This document shows, piece after piece, positions 1-10,047 of a DNA stretch of 64,000 nt. The notes beneath the pieces are model-generated. The model did no database searches, was not told the origin of the DNA, and worked only from the letters and a program-made list of their open reading frames with translations. The position numbers and the translations under genes were made by a program. Source of the stretch: Chiua virens. Its lineage: Eukaryota; Basidiomycota; Agaricomycetes; Boletales; Boletaceae. The number at the start of each line of letters is the position of its first letter. Position 1 is the first letter of the stretch. The DNA is taken from positions 124,001 through 188,000 of the forward strand of contig JAHNUO010000007.1 of assembly GCA_019787685.1 (NCBI GenBank), in the 5' to 3' direction.

Positions 1-119
1 TCTATCGGCTTTGGCATCGTCGTCGCGATGCTTTTTGTGGGCGCGATATGTCGAATGGGAGACTTTGGTCGGCTTGCCTCCAAGTCGTCGTCGACAATTG
101 CAAGTCAGCATATCTAGAA

Positions 120-181
120 GAACTGCTGGACGTTGGGAAAAAAACGAGAGCGAAAGTTCTTTGTCCAACGTCCAGTAGTTC
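120..181. repeat. Imperfect inverted repeat (hairpin)
   Basis: Two 17-nt arms (120-136 and 165-181) are reverse complements with one mismatch and enclose an A-rich 28-nt spacer. No transposase or flanking target duplication is visible, so this is a structural repeat only. Confidence 0.7.
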
Positions 182-272
182 GAGATCAGTAGATACCAGG
201 CCCAACGACAGTGCTTGGACGAAGAAAGAAGGCCGGTCCACCGGGACGGGTAGCCGATGGAGTCAATCGAGT

Positions 273-352
273 CTCGTATCTTGCTCGTTTACCTCGTAAC
301 TTGTTAGTTTAACTCGTATCTTGCTCACTTATTTCGTATCTTGTTCGTTATT
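273..352. repeat. Tandem repeat, 20-bp unit x 4
   Basis: Four consecutive 20-nt units start at 273, 293, 313 and 333. Each has the form (c/t)tCGTAtCTTGtTcgtta with 2-5 differences between units. The array lies about 140 bp upstream of the MSP1 start codon, so it may sit in the promoter. No coding role is apparent. Confidence 0.85.
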
Positions 353-488
353 TCGATGGAATAATGTCATTTTGTAAAAGATGGGAGAAATCGATTCCGT
401 GTATGCACAAATTAACATTTGTATATGTTTGTGCTACTCTGGATTTCTATGTCGTAGGTTTTGACTGGGTGAGAATCCACTGGCAAGC

Positions 489-2199
489 ATGTCATCCCAA
501 ATATCCACAAGGCGCATCGTTATCAATGGTGTGTACCATGCACTTTCTCGCACATAAGGAGAAGGTGCTGTTCAACTCAGACGTACTGGTTGCTGATATG
601 ATTGCCGTCAACAGTCGCACTGCTCATAGTGACGCAGGTGTGTCCCCAGCCAACCATACAGTCTGGTTTCGAACGCTAATGTGGTTCACATTGTTTGTGA
701 TTTTCCTTCCAGGTTGCTGCACACTATGCATACCGTGTGCGTAGCAGTTCGTCGTCGCCTATCATCTTTCGTTTGTTACAACTTGGCGCTTTGAACTGTC
801 TCGCTCACGGTCTCTCTAATAGTGGATCGTTGGTCAAATTCCAGTGGACAAGAAAACTGATAAACAACGAGCACAAATCATTGGCAAGTTGGGAAAGAAA
901 GGGTTGAAACTCGACGAATACGAGCGTGCGTGCACTCACTATTCGTCACGCGCTCTTTTTCTCAAATCTTCATAGTATCCATATCGAAAGAGGTCGTATG
1001 CCCAGACGATATCCAAGTACGCTTTGAAGGTGACCATCCATCCTTGCTCCGCTTGAATTCATTCGAGCTAACTTGAGTGATGCAGACATTGGCGGCCTCG
1101 ACTCCATCATCGCTTCTCTTCGCGAATCCGTTATATATCCTTTGATGTATCCACATCTGTTCACGTCCTCTTCCTCGCTCCTCAGCGCACCAAAAGGAGT
1201 CCTTCTTTATGGCCCTCCCGGATGCGGCAAAACCATGCTTGCCCGTGCCCTTGCCAAGGAATCTGGAGCTACGTTCATCAACATCCCTGCATCAGTGCTC
1301 ACTAACAAGTGGTTTGGAGAATCCAATAAGCTTGTTGCAGGACTGTTCAGTCTTGCTCGCAAGATGCAGCCAACCATCATCTTTGTGGATGAGATAGATA
1401 CGTTCTTGAGGGAGCGGAGAACGGATGATCACGAGGTGATGAGCATGATCAAGGCCGAGTTTATGACGTACGTCGCTCCTTCTAATTTCCCAACCGGACA
1501 TCCTCTAAGGCATAGAGAACACAGGTCTTGGGATGGTTTGACGTCGGGGGAGGATCGGATAATGGTTCTCGGGGCCACGAATCGTCCGATGGATATTGAT
1601 CCGGCTATTTTGCGTCGCATGCCGAAACGATTTGCCGTTGGTCTGCCAAGTGCGGAGCAGCGATTCAAGATACTTACCTTGGTATGTCTTTAGTCAAATG
1701 GTTTTCAGCCTAGCACCGATATTGAGACTGACGAATTTATAGATGCTGAAAGACACGAAACTGGATCCTTCGCTGACCCTGGACGTGCTTGCAGCAAAAA
1801 CCACAGGTTTTTCTGGCTCGGATCTCCGTGAACTCTGTCGAAGTGCTGCCATGGTACCTGTGCGTGAATGCATGCGGGAGATGGCACACGACGAAGAAAC
1901 AATAAAGAGAATCGAGGAAGAGGTGTGTCGTCAATTTTCGTTCCTCGTCTAATTAACCACGGTTCTTCATTCAGGGTTTTACGATACGACCATTGACGTT
2001 GCACGATTTCTGTGACGCCGAAGGCTCGACCTTGACGTTGACCGACCCCGATCCAGAAGACGAACCACTTCCCATCAATGGACACCGTGTCACATTGCCC
2101 GAGGAGAAGCGGCTGGAAGAGATCATGAAAGCGGTCAATGAGATCACGGCTCATATTATAGATGATGGTGCTACTGGCGCGGATCTTGAGACTCGGTGA
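489..2199 (+). CDS. MSP1: Msp1/ATAD1 AAA+ ATPase of the mitochondrial outer membrane
   Basis: The nine exons are 489-528, 615-637, 713-770, 845-925, 976-1029, 1086-1467, 1525-1681, 1743-1922 and 1975-2199, giving 399 aa. Residues about 10-30 form a single N-terminal membrane anchor. Next come the linker, Walker A GPPGCGKT (128-135), Walker B IIFVDEID (183-190), the sensor region GATNR and the segment LRRMPKRF. Family knowledge: Msp1 extracts mislocalised tail-anchored proteins from the outer mitochondrial membrane as a hexamer. The start was chosen because this short leader alone joins, in phase, the transmembrane exon to the conserved segment before the DIGGLD motif. The second exon is only 23 nt. 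The 57-nt intron 1468-1524 is a multiple of three and open, so its retention would add 19 residues inside the AAA domain. Identity is firm; the first two exons are less certain. Confidence 0.93.
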
Positions 2200-3617
2200 T
2201 CGGTGCAGGCTGTAGCCTGTGGGCAACTGGGACACAAACAGAGTACTCCAGGGTACACTTTCCGTGTAGTAGATGCGCTTAGAACACCGCTCTCAAACAT
2301 TTGTATTCGACGTCTTTCAGGGAGGAACGGTCTCAACCAGAACCGGGCTTTGTACATATACGACATGGAACACTTGTATGGAGTGAACTCGTCCCGCCTG
2401 TGACTCCTCACTGAAGAACGATAAGATGCGGGGGCAGATCCCGCTCAAAAAACTCGTGACCTTCTCCGGAAACCTGATCTGCGATGTCACAAAGCCCGCA
2501 TAGCTGTGATCCCGTTCTCTGGTCGCACCGGACTGGAGGGAAGCGCATCTTCGACCCCTGTAAAGCCCACTACAAGATGAAACGCGACCAACTCGAAGTT
2601 CGGCATCAAAACCATCGCGCGACCCATTGCTCCGTGAGACCTCTGCATGGTCTTGGTTGGACGCGGTCGTACTGCATCGTCTTCCAGGTGCGTACTCGAG
2701 GTTTGTCATCGCAGACCCAAGCACCCACTTCTCATCCCGTGCTCGCCCTCGTCTGAGTGACGTCCACGTCGGCGTGCGTCCTACCCCCTCGGGCGTCGGG
2801 GCGGTGTCAGAGGCTGATCATACCCCGTCCGGTCCTCCGCAGGTGGGACGATCCATGTGGCCGTCGCGTTTGGTTGCAACTATGCAGAGGCTGACGCCTA
2901 CGCAGAACATCCTCCCGTACGTTCCAGTCCTCAGGATGGTGTATCTGGGTGTGCAGGTGGCGTTGTTCCCGCTGCCGACGCGAGTCGTAGATGTGGATGG
3001 GCCTGGGTTGGCATTCGATGGGTGATTTATGACACGTTGACGCGACAGGTGCAGGGTAATGGAATTTCTTCTCCATGATGTTGCTCAGAATGTGTTGCGC
3101 GCTTGTGCAGGTTGGTGTGACGTTCGCTGTCCATCGCACCTCACAGCGTACATCGTACAGATCTAGCTGTGTCAAAGACGTGGCCAGCCATGGACGCACG
3201 CTACGGCGCTTGCATGCGTGCGCTCATCCCGGAAATGAACAAGGCCCACATCGGCTTTCGTTGAGACTGCAGATATCATCTTTTCATGACGTTGCCAGTG
3301 CTCAGCATGTGGGTTGTGCGCATATATCCAGGTTGGAGTTGCTGTTATCGCACCACGGTGCTTGCGTTTATCCCGGACATGAACAAACCAGGGACCATAT
3401 GCGAACAAAAAATGAAGGCGCAAATCATTCATGATCAACGCATTCTCTACCTCTACCTTGATCAGGTCCTCCTGCTTTCTAGTTACATTCGTGTGAGGTG
3501 AGAAAGTGAAAAAGTAACGAGCGAGGGAGCAGAGACCACCAAAGCAAAGAAACAACATTAAATTGGTTCGATGCCCACCGTTCGCACACCAGCGCAAGCA
3601 GGAGAAAAAGGACGAGC
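2200..3617. other. Unassigned 1.4-kb stretch, possible decayed gene
   Basis: No confident gene was found between MSP1 and COX5. Two stretches (around 3090-3245 and 3305-3400) share diverged blocks in the same order: a GCGC...CCAACCT-type block on the minus strand and a block with core CCCGGAcATGAACAA. On the minus strand, short cysteine- and threonine-containing frames near 2880-3020 vaguely resemble secreted LysM proteins, but no continuous model could be built. A recombined or decayed gene fits better than a functional one. Confidence 0.3.
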
Positions 3618-4505
3618 CTACTTCTGAACGAACCCTTTGCCAGCGTACCCTTGCGACGCGATACCTAGACGTGGACGTCAAGTGACGTCGGTCGACGCCC
3701 AATAGATACGCACCCGTGATCGGATCCAATTTTTGCTCCAGTGCACGCTCGTTGGAGGCTTCTTGCCATTCTCGGGTGAGTGTCTTGGGCGGTGGTGGTG
3801 CTAAAAAAGAACGCGCAGACACGAATCAGTCCTCGGTTCCGTGCAACATTCCCCCAACGAGTAGGATGGGGCGCGACACAAAGACTCACACCGCGAACGC
3901 ACGGCCATGGAGATCGCGGCTGCAACACCGACGAGGGCCATCGTGTAGATGAACACCTTGAGACCTTGACCGGGTGGACTGACGGGGGTCCGGGGACCAT
4001 GTGGACCGAACGCGACGTAGTAGGCTGTTATATCACGTCGTGGGTTGGGCGTTGTAGATTGCATCATACACCGTATTGGGATTACATGCGTCGTATCACA
4101 CGCGCGGGACGGAAATGAAACCGAGAGTAGGACGGTGAGCAGTGCGTTCGGAAAAGGAAAAACAGCAAGGCAAACGCGGAAGAGCAACGAACAGCAGCGA
4201 ACAGCAGAGTAAACGAAACGAGGACAGGAAAAAGTTAGGAAAAAAATGCCCGACTCACCTGCCTTTTTCTCATCCACCGACAGCGTCTTCCAGTCCTTTT
4301 TCTGAATCTCCTCGAGCTGTCGCTGCATCGACGCCTGATCCGACTTGGACAGTTTCTCCCACTGGGCTTCGACGTTGCTCAACGGGATCACCGATGCAGT
4401 GGTTGCGGCGGACCCGGAGGACGAAGACGAAGACGCGGCGGCGGCCGTTGTAAGACGGCGTAGCGCGAGACGGCGAGTGGGACACGCTAGACGGATGGCT
4501 TGCAT
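3618..4505 (-). CDS. COX5: Cytochrome c oxidase subunit (yeast Cox5 / mammalian COX4 family)
   Basis: Exons on the minus strand are 4505-4259, 4024-3890, 3800-3714 and 3664-3618, giving 171 aa. The protein opens with an Arg/Ser/Ala-rich mitochondrial presequence. The conserved matrix segment follows (PLSNVEAQWEKLS, KKDWKTLS, YYVAFGPHGPR). A single transmembrane helix comes next (about residues 107-125, FIYTMALVGVAAAISM), then the conserved tail PPPKTLTREWQEASNERA and PITG. Family knowledge: this subunit is nuclear-encoded, sits in the inner membrane, belongs to respiratory complex IV and contacts the catalytic core. The first intron, 234 nt, is unusually long for this window. The start is the first ATG in frame that yields a presequence. 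The gene is followed in the same direction by the zinc-knuckle gene at 4702. All exon phases fit and the call is secure. Confidence 0.95.
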
Positions 4506-4701
4506 TGTTGGACGACGAAGAATGGGTACAACGGAAAGGAAACGAGCGGACTTAACCCGACCAAACACCGTGCGAAAGTCGGCCCAAACCGGGTTCTTGA
4601 TTGCAAGAAAAAAAGACAAGGGAGGGCGCGTAAGTAAAAGAAACAGAGACATATTCAACAGCTAGCAGTACAAGGTCGGATATCACGCATCAGCATGATC
4701 C

Positions 4702-5842
4702 TCAAACATCCTCTGCGGCACCCCCAGCCTGAGGGCAGTCACGAGAAATGTGTCTGCATGAATTATCAGTAGGATGGCTAGACCAGCCCGTTGACAACGC
4801 ACCCTTCTGAGCCACACGTGTAGCAAGCGCGCCTCTGTGGCTGAGGACACTCCCGACTGATATGTCCCTACGAAAACACATCAACGTCATCCGTGACACT
4901 TTACCGGCCACGTACGATGCCAGAGCAGTTGTAGCATTTGGACCCCTGAACGCAATCGCGCGACAAGTGGCCTACACCACCGCACGTGTAGCTGAACGAC
5001 CACGGTCAGCACACGTCAAGGTCCAGAGAGGGTACCCGTACCAAGTTTTACCTCCACCGCCACCGCCAAATCCACCACCGTAGCCGCCGCCGCCACCACC
5101 ACCGCCGTACCCACCAGCATTGGCGTTCCCCTCAGGGCAGGAACGTGCAATATGCCCGACTTTACCACAGCGGTAACATTCTTGGCCAGATCCGCCCGAA
5201 AATCCCGCACCGTATCCACTGGACGCGTTCTGGGTACAGTCACGTGACTGGGGCAGCGTCAGTGCTCGTCCTAGCGCGAGGAGAAAGAGACACACGATAT
5301 GGCCTTCCTGACCACACTTATAGCAAGACTTGGCTTTCGCTTCCATTGTACACTCGCGCGACACGTGGCCCTCCATCCCACCTGCATCATCATCCCATCG
5401 CCATCAGCCGCCCGTAGCCACACTAAAGAAACAGACTCACAGTTGTAGCTGACAACGACCCAGGCGACGATGAGTGGCAAGCTTAAGTCCAGAATCAAAC
5501 ATTACCATGTAGGCGTGCCTGCTTTCGGGCAGTTGGCAGCTTGATGGCCGACTGGTGATATGGCGGGGTTTTGGATGCCCACAGACACACGACGCGCGAT
5601 CAGACGACGATGATATGCATTTTTTGTGTGAGTTGATTTTTTGACGGATCACATTGGTCATCAGTACGATATGAAAAGCGGTCCACGTCAGCACCGCCCA
5701 GCACACGGATGAAATGAATATGGATGGAGATCGCTAAGCAGAGAGGACCGACGAGGGTCATGGGAGGAAGGGCAAAACGAACAACACGAAAACACCACGC
5801 ACAGCCTCCACAGTTGAAACATCCACGGGCACCCGACATCAT
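4702..5842 (-). CDS. GIS2: Zinc-knuckle nucleic-acid-binding protein (CNBP/Gis2 type)
   Basis: Eight minus-strand exons are 5842-5803, 5551-5506, 5448-5441, 5381-5296, 5247-5042, 4991-4916, 4867-4803 and 4753-4702. The product is about 192 aa, or 191 if the second of two adjacent ATGs (5839) is used. Seven CCHC knuckles (CX2CX4HX4C) are visible. A glycine-rich linker separates knuckle 4 from knuckles 5-7. Family knowledge: CNBP/Gis2/Byr3 proteins bind single-stranded RNA or DNA and act in translation control and stress granules. Exon 3 has only 8 nt, encoding the middle of the second knuckle (C-Y-N-C), and it is needed to keep both frame and motif. The 48-nt intron 5295-5248 is open and in frame. 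Several introns fall inside or next to knuckles, so skipping would alter knuckle number. The call is firm. Confidence 0.94.
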
Positions 5843-6076
5843 CAGTCTTGTTAACCTGCAACGTCGTGTGTTAGGGGGGCACTGATCGGACGACAAAAGC
5901 CAACCCGCGCCGACGACGGACACGACGCGAGCTCATGTTCGACACCTGAACGTACTTTTTTTGCAGTCGTTTTGGTTGGAAGAGGACAAAGTGCAATGAA
6001 AGAAGAGAACAAGAAGAAAAAAGAGAGCTGAGTGATCACACGGTGTAAAGTTGTACACGTGCTCAACACGTGCCTA

Positions 6077-7293
6077 CTACAGTCCCCTGTCTCCCTCTGA
6101 TTTATCCTTGTCCTTGCCGTCCTTTGCCTCACCCTTCTTCCCCTCCCCGTTCGCCTTCTTATCCTTCTCCTTTTCATCCGCACCCTCTTCTAACTCAGCC
6201 CGTCCGATCGTCGCCTTGTTGTCCACAAGCGCGTGCAGCGCAATCACCGCCCTTAGAAGCGTACTCAAATACACCACCAACAACTGGTCGTTCGTGCTCG
6301 ACGTGAAGCTCTGCGTCACTCCCGGTTCACTCAGATCCGGCAGCAAATTGAGCGCATCCTGCAGGTGATATATAATCTGATGATTGACCGGCAACGTCCC
6401 CGCAGCCACGTCCCTGAGATAGCCGTGCACGTCCCGCAGCCGCGACTGCAGCCCTTGCAACGATGCAAGCTGCTCGCTCACACGCGTCGCCAGGGTCGTC
6501 GTCGTTGAATCTTTGATATCCCGCAGCAGATGCTCGACGCCGATCTCTTCCGCCTCTTCGGCTTCGATGGCAGACGGGACGTGCAGGAACGTCTTACGTG
6601 TCTCTGTGCCGTCCTAGAGGTACGTGAGGTCATATGGCGGCGGGGTAGGAGACAGGACGCACGTCCTTGATTTCTTCGACGGCGTAATACGCATCGGTAG
6701 GGATCCCGACGGTGTCGGGTCGTACGTCGACGATGACCATGACCGGTTTGGCAATATACCGCTTAAATAAATCGTTTATTTCTTGATCGGACGCCCTCAG
6801 TTTGGGTCCCGTGTGATACCATCCGATCATGCGTTCTCGAGCTGGCGAGACGGTGTATCGCATCACGCACAGCGACGGGACGTGATTGGAGACGTACCGT
6901 TGACTTTTTTGAACATGTCGTACATGCCTTCAATGTAGTTGTGGTCGAGGAACCACGTCTTGCTGTCCTTTTCGTCTTCTTCGAATGGGATGCCGAATGA
7001 ATTGGCGACGTTGACCGTCTTGCCGTTGTCCTGCCCTAGTAGGACACCAACGACTCGTTTGGACGAGTTGCGGGATACAGAACGGGCATGGTGGTCTGTC
7101 ACGGAGAGTAGGACGAGCGGGTGGACGACTGAAAGCGATCCGTTGGATCGGTGACGTATCCAGGTCCGAACGGTGGGTTGTACTCACTGACGGTAGTGCC
7201 ACCGAGGACTGTTAGCTATGATAGCGGTCCAGGATCAGGAGCTAGGATAAAACGAGAGCGAAAACGTACTTGTTCTGTCGTTGATGCAACCAT
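6077..7293 (-). CDS. RPN8: 26S proteasome lid subunit Rpn8 (PSMD7, MPN domain)
   Basis: Minus-strand exons are 7293-7270, 7215-7188, 7128-6898, 6841-6663 and 6613-6077, giving 332 aa. The N-terminal MPN domain (about residues 12-145) contains the family landmarks [35 protein letters not shown] and [13 protein letters not shown]. The helical region starts at [26 protein letters not shown]. The last 35 residues are a Lys/Glu/Asp-rich tail. Family knowledge: Rpn8 is the catalytically inactive MPN partner of the deubiquitinase Rpn11 in the proteasome lid, and the JAMM metal ligands are indeed not intact here. The first exon encodes only eight residues, but the next exon boundary keeps the frame exactly. 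The 5' end faces the UPF0303 gene across a 567-bp region with tandem duplications. Very secure. Confidence 0.97.
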
Positions 7294-7387
7294 GATTTCG
7301 AGAGAGACTGGTGAGTACCCTCGAGCGCGTTCAGGACGCGCGTTGTATTGACACTTGTTTTGACTAACTAATCCCCCTTACGCTTGT

Positions 7388-7730
7388 CTCCAATTGCAGT
7401 GACTTTGGAAACACCCTGGAACCTTGAGCTAAAGTTCTAACACGTCCGACCATTCTCCAACCAAAACATTCATCATCTGTCTCATCGATAACAGTCACAC
7501 ACGCTGCCGCGTTCGACCATGTTTCCGAGTTCGCTTTTCTAGTCCGATACTTTGGAAACATCCTCAAAGTTGTCATCAGGCCCTTGGACGGACGGACGAT
7601 CGTCCCATGACCATCAGCACACATGTCCAAGTTCCCGAGCTTCCTTCCCAAGTCCAATGCTCCGAAACATCCTCTGAGGACTGTCACATCTGGACCTTGA
7701 ACAGACGGTCCATCGATCACACGTGCCAGC
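7388..7730. repeat. Degenerate ~100-bp tandem duplications
   Basis: Three related units start near 7398, 7517 and 7617. The second and third align best, sharing a CATGT...GAGTTC/CCCGAGC block, a GGAAACATCCT/CGAAACATCCT block, a TTGTCATC/CTGTCACATC block and a GGACGG...CGATC end. They fill the divergent intergenic region between RPN8 and the UPF0303 gene, so they may carry duplicated regulatory sites. Confidence 0.6.
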
Positions 7731-7815
7731 CTTCGGCCCGCGTACCGTCCCTCTCAAATGATTATATTTGCCTAGCTCACGCCTTCGGAGTAACACCGGA
7801 GGCAATCCATCTACG

Positions 7816-7823
7816 TATATAAA
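7816..7823 (+). promoter_or_regulatory. TATA box of the UPF0303 gene
   Basis: The sequence TATATAAA lies about 40 nt upstream of the ATG at 7861 and is followed by a pyrimidine-rich leader. The spacing matches other TATA-like sites in this window. Confidence 0.5.
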
Positions 7824-7860
7824 CATTGCCCACCTGCCTGTACACACGGACACTCCCAAC

Positions 7861-8419
7861 ATGTCCTCCCTCACGGTAACGTCCCCTCCACTTACGCACA
7901 CACCCGCTGATGGTGCTTGACACCCCCCAGTTTGATGACCTCAAAGCACAAGAAGACGCCTGCGTCCTCCCGACCTTTGACAGCGACGTCGCTTGGGAAC
8001 TCGGCACCCTCATTCGCACCCACTGCCGCACGCACCACACCCGCCCCGTGGTCGTCTACATTGCCCACACCAACTCCTCCCAGTTGCTCTTCTTTGCGAC
8101 ATCCCGTCCGGGGACGCTCCCCGACAACATGCACTGGGTCAAACGCAAAGAGGCAGTTGTGCTCCGATGGGGGATGTCCACGCTCCGGATGCGGGTCAAG
8201 ATGGAAACGGAGCAGCCGGGGACAGCCGTGCAGGCGGCACTCAAGGATAAATTCGAGATGCAGGATCCGAGTGTATATGGGTGTCATGGTGGTGGGTTTC
8301 CGGTGCGGGTCAAGGGCGTGGAAGGCGTTGTGGGCGTGATTGTGGTAAGCGGATTGAAGCAGGAAGATGACCATGCTGTCATTGTCAATGCCATCCGGGA
8401 ATACCTGGAGAAAAAATAG
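7861..8419 (+). CDS. UPF0303 / HbpS-GlcG-like family protein
   Basis: Exons 7861-7875 and 7931-8419 give 167 aa. The first exon encodes only MSSLT. The body matches the UPF0303 family: QEDACVLPTFDSDVAWELGT near the N-terminus, VVVYIAHTN, the signature LPDNMHWVKRKEAVVLRWG, and the C-terminal glycine-rich GCHGGGFPV and VSGLKQEDDHAVIV segments. Related bacterial proteins adopt the GlcG/HbpS fold, and some bind haem; the fungal function is not known to me. No signal peptide or membrane segment is visible, so it is probably cytosolic. The start was chosen because it sits 40 nt after a TATA box and joins the conserved exon in phase. The family is secure, the function open. Confidence 0.85.
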
Positions 8420-8535
8420 GAGTTGGAGAGTGGATAAATGATGCTCGAATTGTTTGTGATTAGGTTACCCCTATATCCAACAAATCTGCCCCTGTCCACA
8501 ACTCTGCTTCATCCTCCATCTTCTCACACTGCAAA

Positions 8536-9690
8536 ATGCCAAGGGTTACCAGCAGAACCATTTCAGTGACCATCACACTCTTCAATCTCTACCTCCAATT
8601 CTACATTACCCTTTTTGCACTCTACACCCTCAATGGCTTTCACCAGATGCTCCCCTTTCAATCTGATAGTCATATTGATCTTCTGTTCTCTTTTTGCACA
8701 TCCACCAGCAGTGGGATGGAAGTCTTGTCAGCTTTCAGCACTCTAATTGTTCTAGTTATGACTAAAACAAACTCAGGTATGCTAGCCCAACTTCCTCAGC
8801 TTTGTGCATGCTTGAAATAGTTAATAGGGTATGCTAGTGCTATGACAGTCATGATAACTCTATCGATCTTGGAGAAACTTATGCTTAGTAAGTTTTATGA
8901 CATTTCTTTCTTGTTCTAAGTTATGAGTCATACACACTTGACATGTTGCAGCAATATTGAATCAGGATGACTTCTACTATGACTTGGAAATGATGAACAG
9001 AAGCTTGGGTCTGATTATATTCTCAGGAAGCTTTTTTGCAGTACTCTGCTTCATGGATGGTTTCTGGGGAACCAACTTAGATACTCTGGCTACAAAGTTT
9101 GAAGACTACAGACTCTCCCAAGTATGTTTTTCCTTGTTTTAACAGAACTACAACCTTGATGAGCACTATCAAGACAGCAGTCATTTGGTTGGCCAGCTCT
9201 TGCCTCCAATACTGCATAACCCTCTTTGCACTCTATTTTCTAAATGCCTTCCATCTAAGCTATGATCTCCCCACTATGGGAGTTCCGGGGTTTATCACAA
9301 CATTCATCAATGTCCGAGTCCTTTTTACTCTAGTCAAGTTGACCAAGCTGTGGTCATCATCAACTGCTCCTACCCCCCACTTTTCCAATAATTTTGATCT
9401 TGTTCTTTCATTGGGGGCAAACCTCATCCATCTTACTGCCCTATGGGTCTTCAAGCATGCCCTGCTAGATGGTATGTGCTGACACTGCCCTTTCTGTTCA
9501 TTAGAATTGTTGACTTGTGGCAGAAAACTTGTATCTGCCAGTGCAAGAGTCCTTTGGGCAGATACAACTATTTGTATTCTGTGGCATGCTGACCACAACA
9601 GTGTTCCTTGCCTTTTCCTTGTTGATGAACATGTACATTGCAGTGGATGTACAACTTGTGCAGACTCAGACTCAGACTCAGATTCAATAG
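8536..9690 (+). CDS. Orphan multi-pass membrane protein (about seven TM segments)
   Basis: Exons 8536-8776, 8828-8887, 8952-9121, 9174-9471 and 9524-9690 assemble in phase into 311 aa. I do not recognise the family. Hydrophobic stretches occur near residues 10-32, 60-78, 85-98, 115-133, 158-180, 225-250 and 268-290. The segments LYLQFYITLFALYTLNGFH and CLQYCITLFALYFLNAFH, about 150 residues apart, are clearly related, which points to an internal duplication. The C-terminus is a Gln/Thr run (QTQTQTQIQ) encoded by a CAGACT repeat. The coding sequence is richer in A+T than its neighbours and uses many TTT, ATT and CTA-type codons. It could be a transporter- or receptor-like lineage-specific protein. 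The exon model rests on phase and open frame, not on homology. Confidence 0.6.
9660..9686 (+). repeat. Coding CAGACT hexanucleotide microsatellite
   Basis: Three exact and one altered copy of CAGACT encode the Gln-Thr run that ends the orphan membrane protein. Such a tract can change length by slippage. Confidence 0.8.
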
Positions 9691-10047
9691 GCATGTTTCC
9701 TTTTTCTCACCCAAGTTGTGTTTATATTCATGTGCAGCTTCAAGTTGGATTGCCAGCATGTACTGTATCATGATCTGGAGCCTGGCACTGGCAGAATGAA
9801 GTTTTTTTTTAAGTTTGAATTTTTGCTGAGCATCAACATCATACATGCATGTATATGTTCACCAAAGTGTTGTGTATATGCTACTTCCAAGGCCAAATTA
9901 TTAGTGTCATTCCCTTTACATTATGCTTAAAATTTTCAGTTTTCTTGCTGTATCATGCATCTGCCCCAATGGTTCCAGCCCAATTCTAGACGAACCGCAA
10001 GTTTCTGTTCATGTCATTTACAATGAGCAGGTGGTCACCTTACTAGT
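9691..10047. other. AT-rich 3' flank, no gene seen
   Basis: This region lies between two converging genes, with stop codons at 9690 and 10048. It is AT-rich, includes a run of eight T's near 9801 and has no conserved frame. It probably holds the two 3' untranslated regions. Confidence 0.6.

Noticed and set aside
3801..4658. Single long minus-strand frame read straight through the COX5 first intron
   Set aside because: The spliced form reproduces the family sequence exactly; the unspliced middle part is intron.
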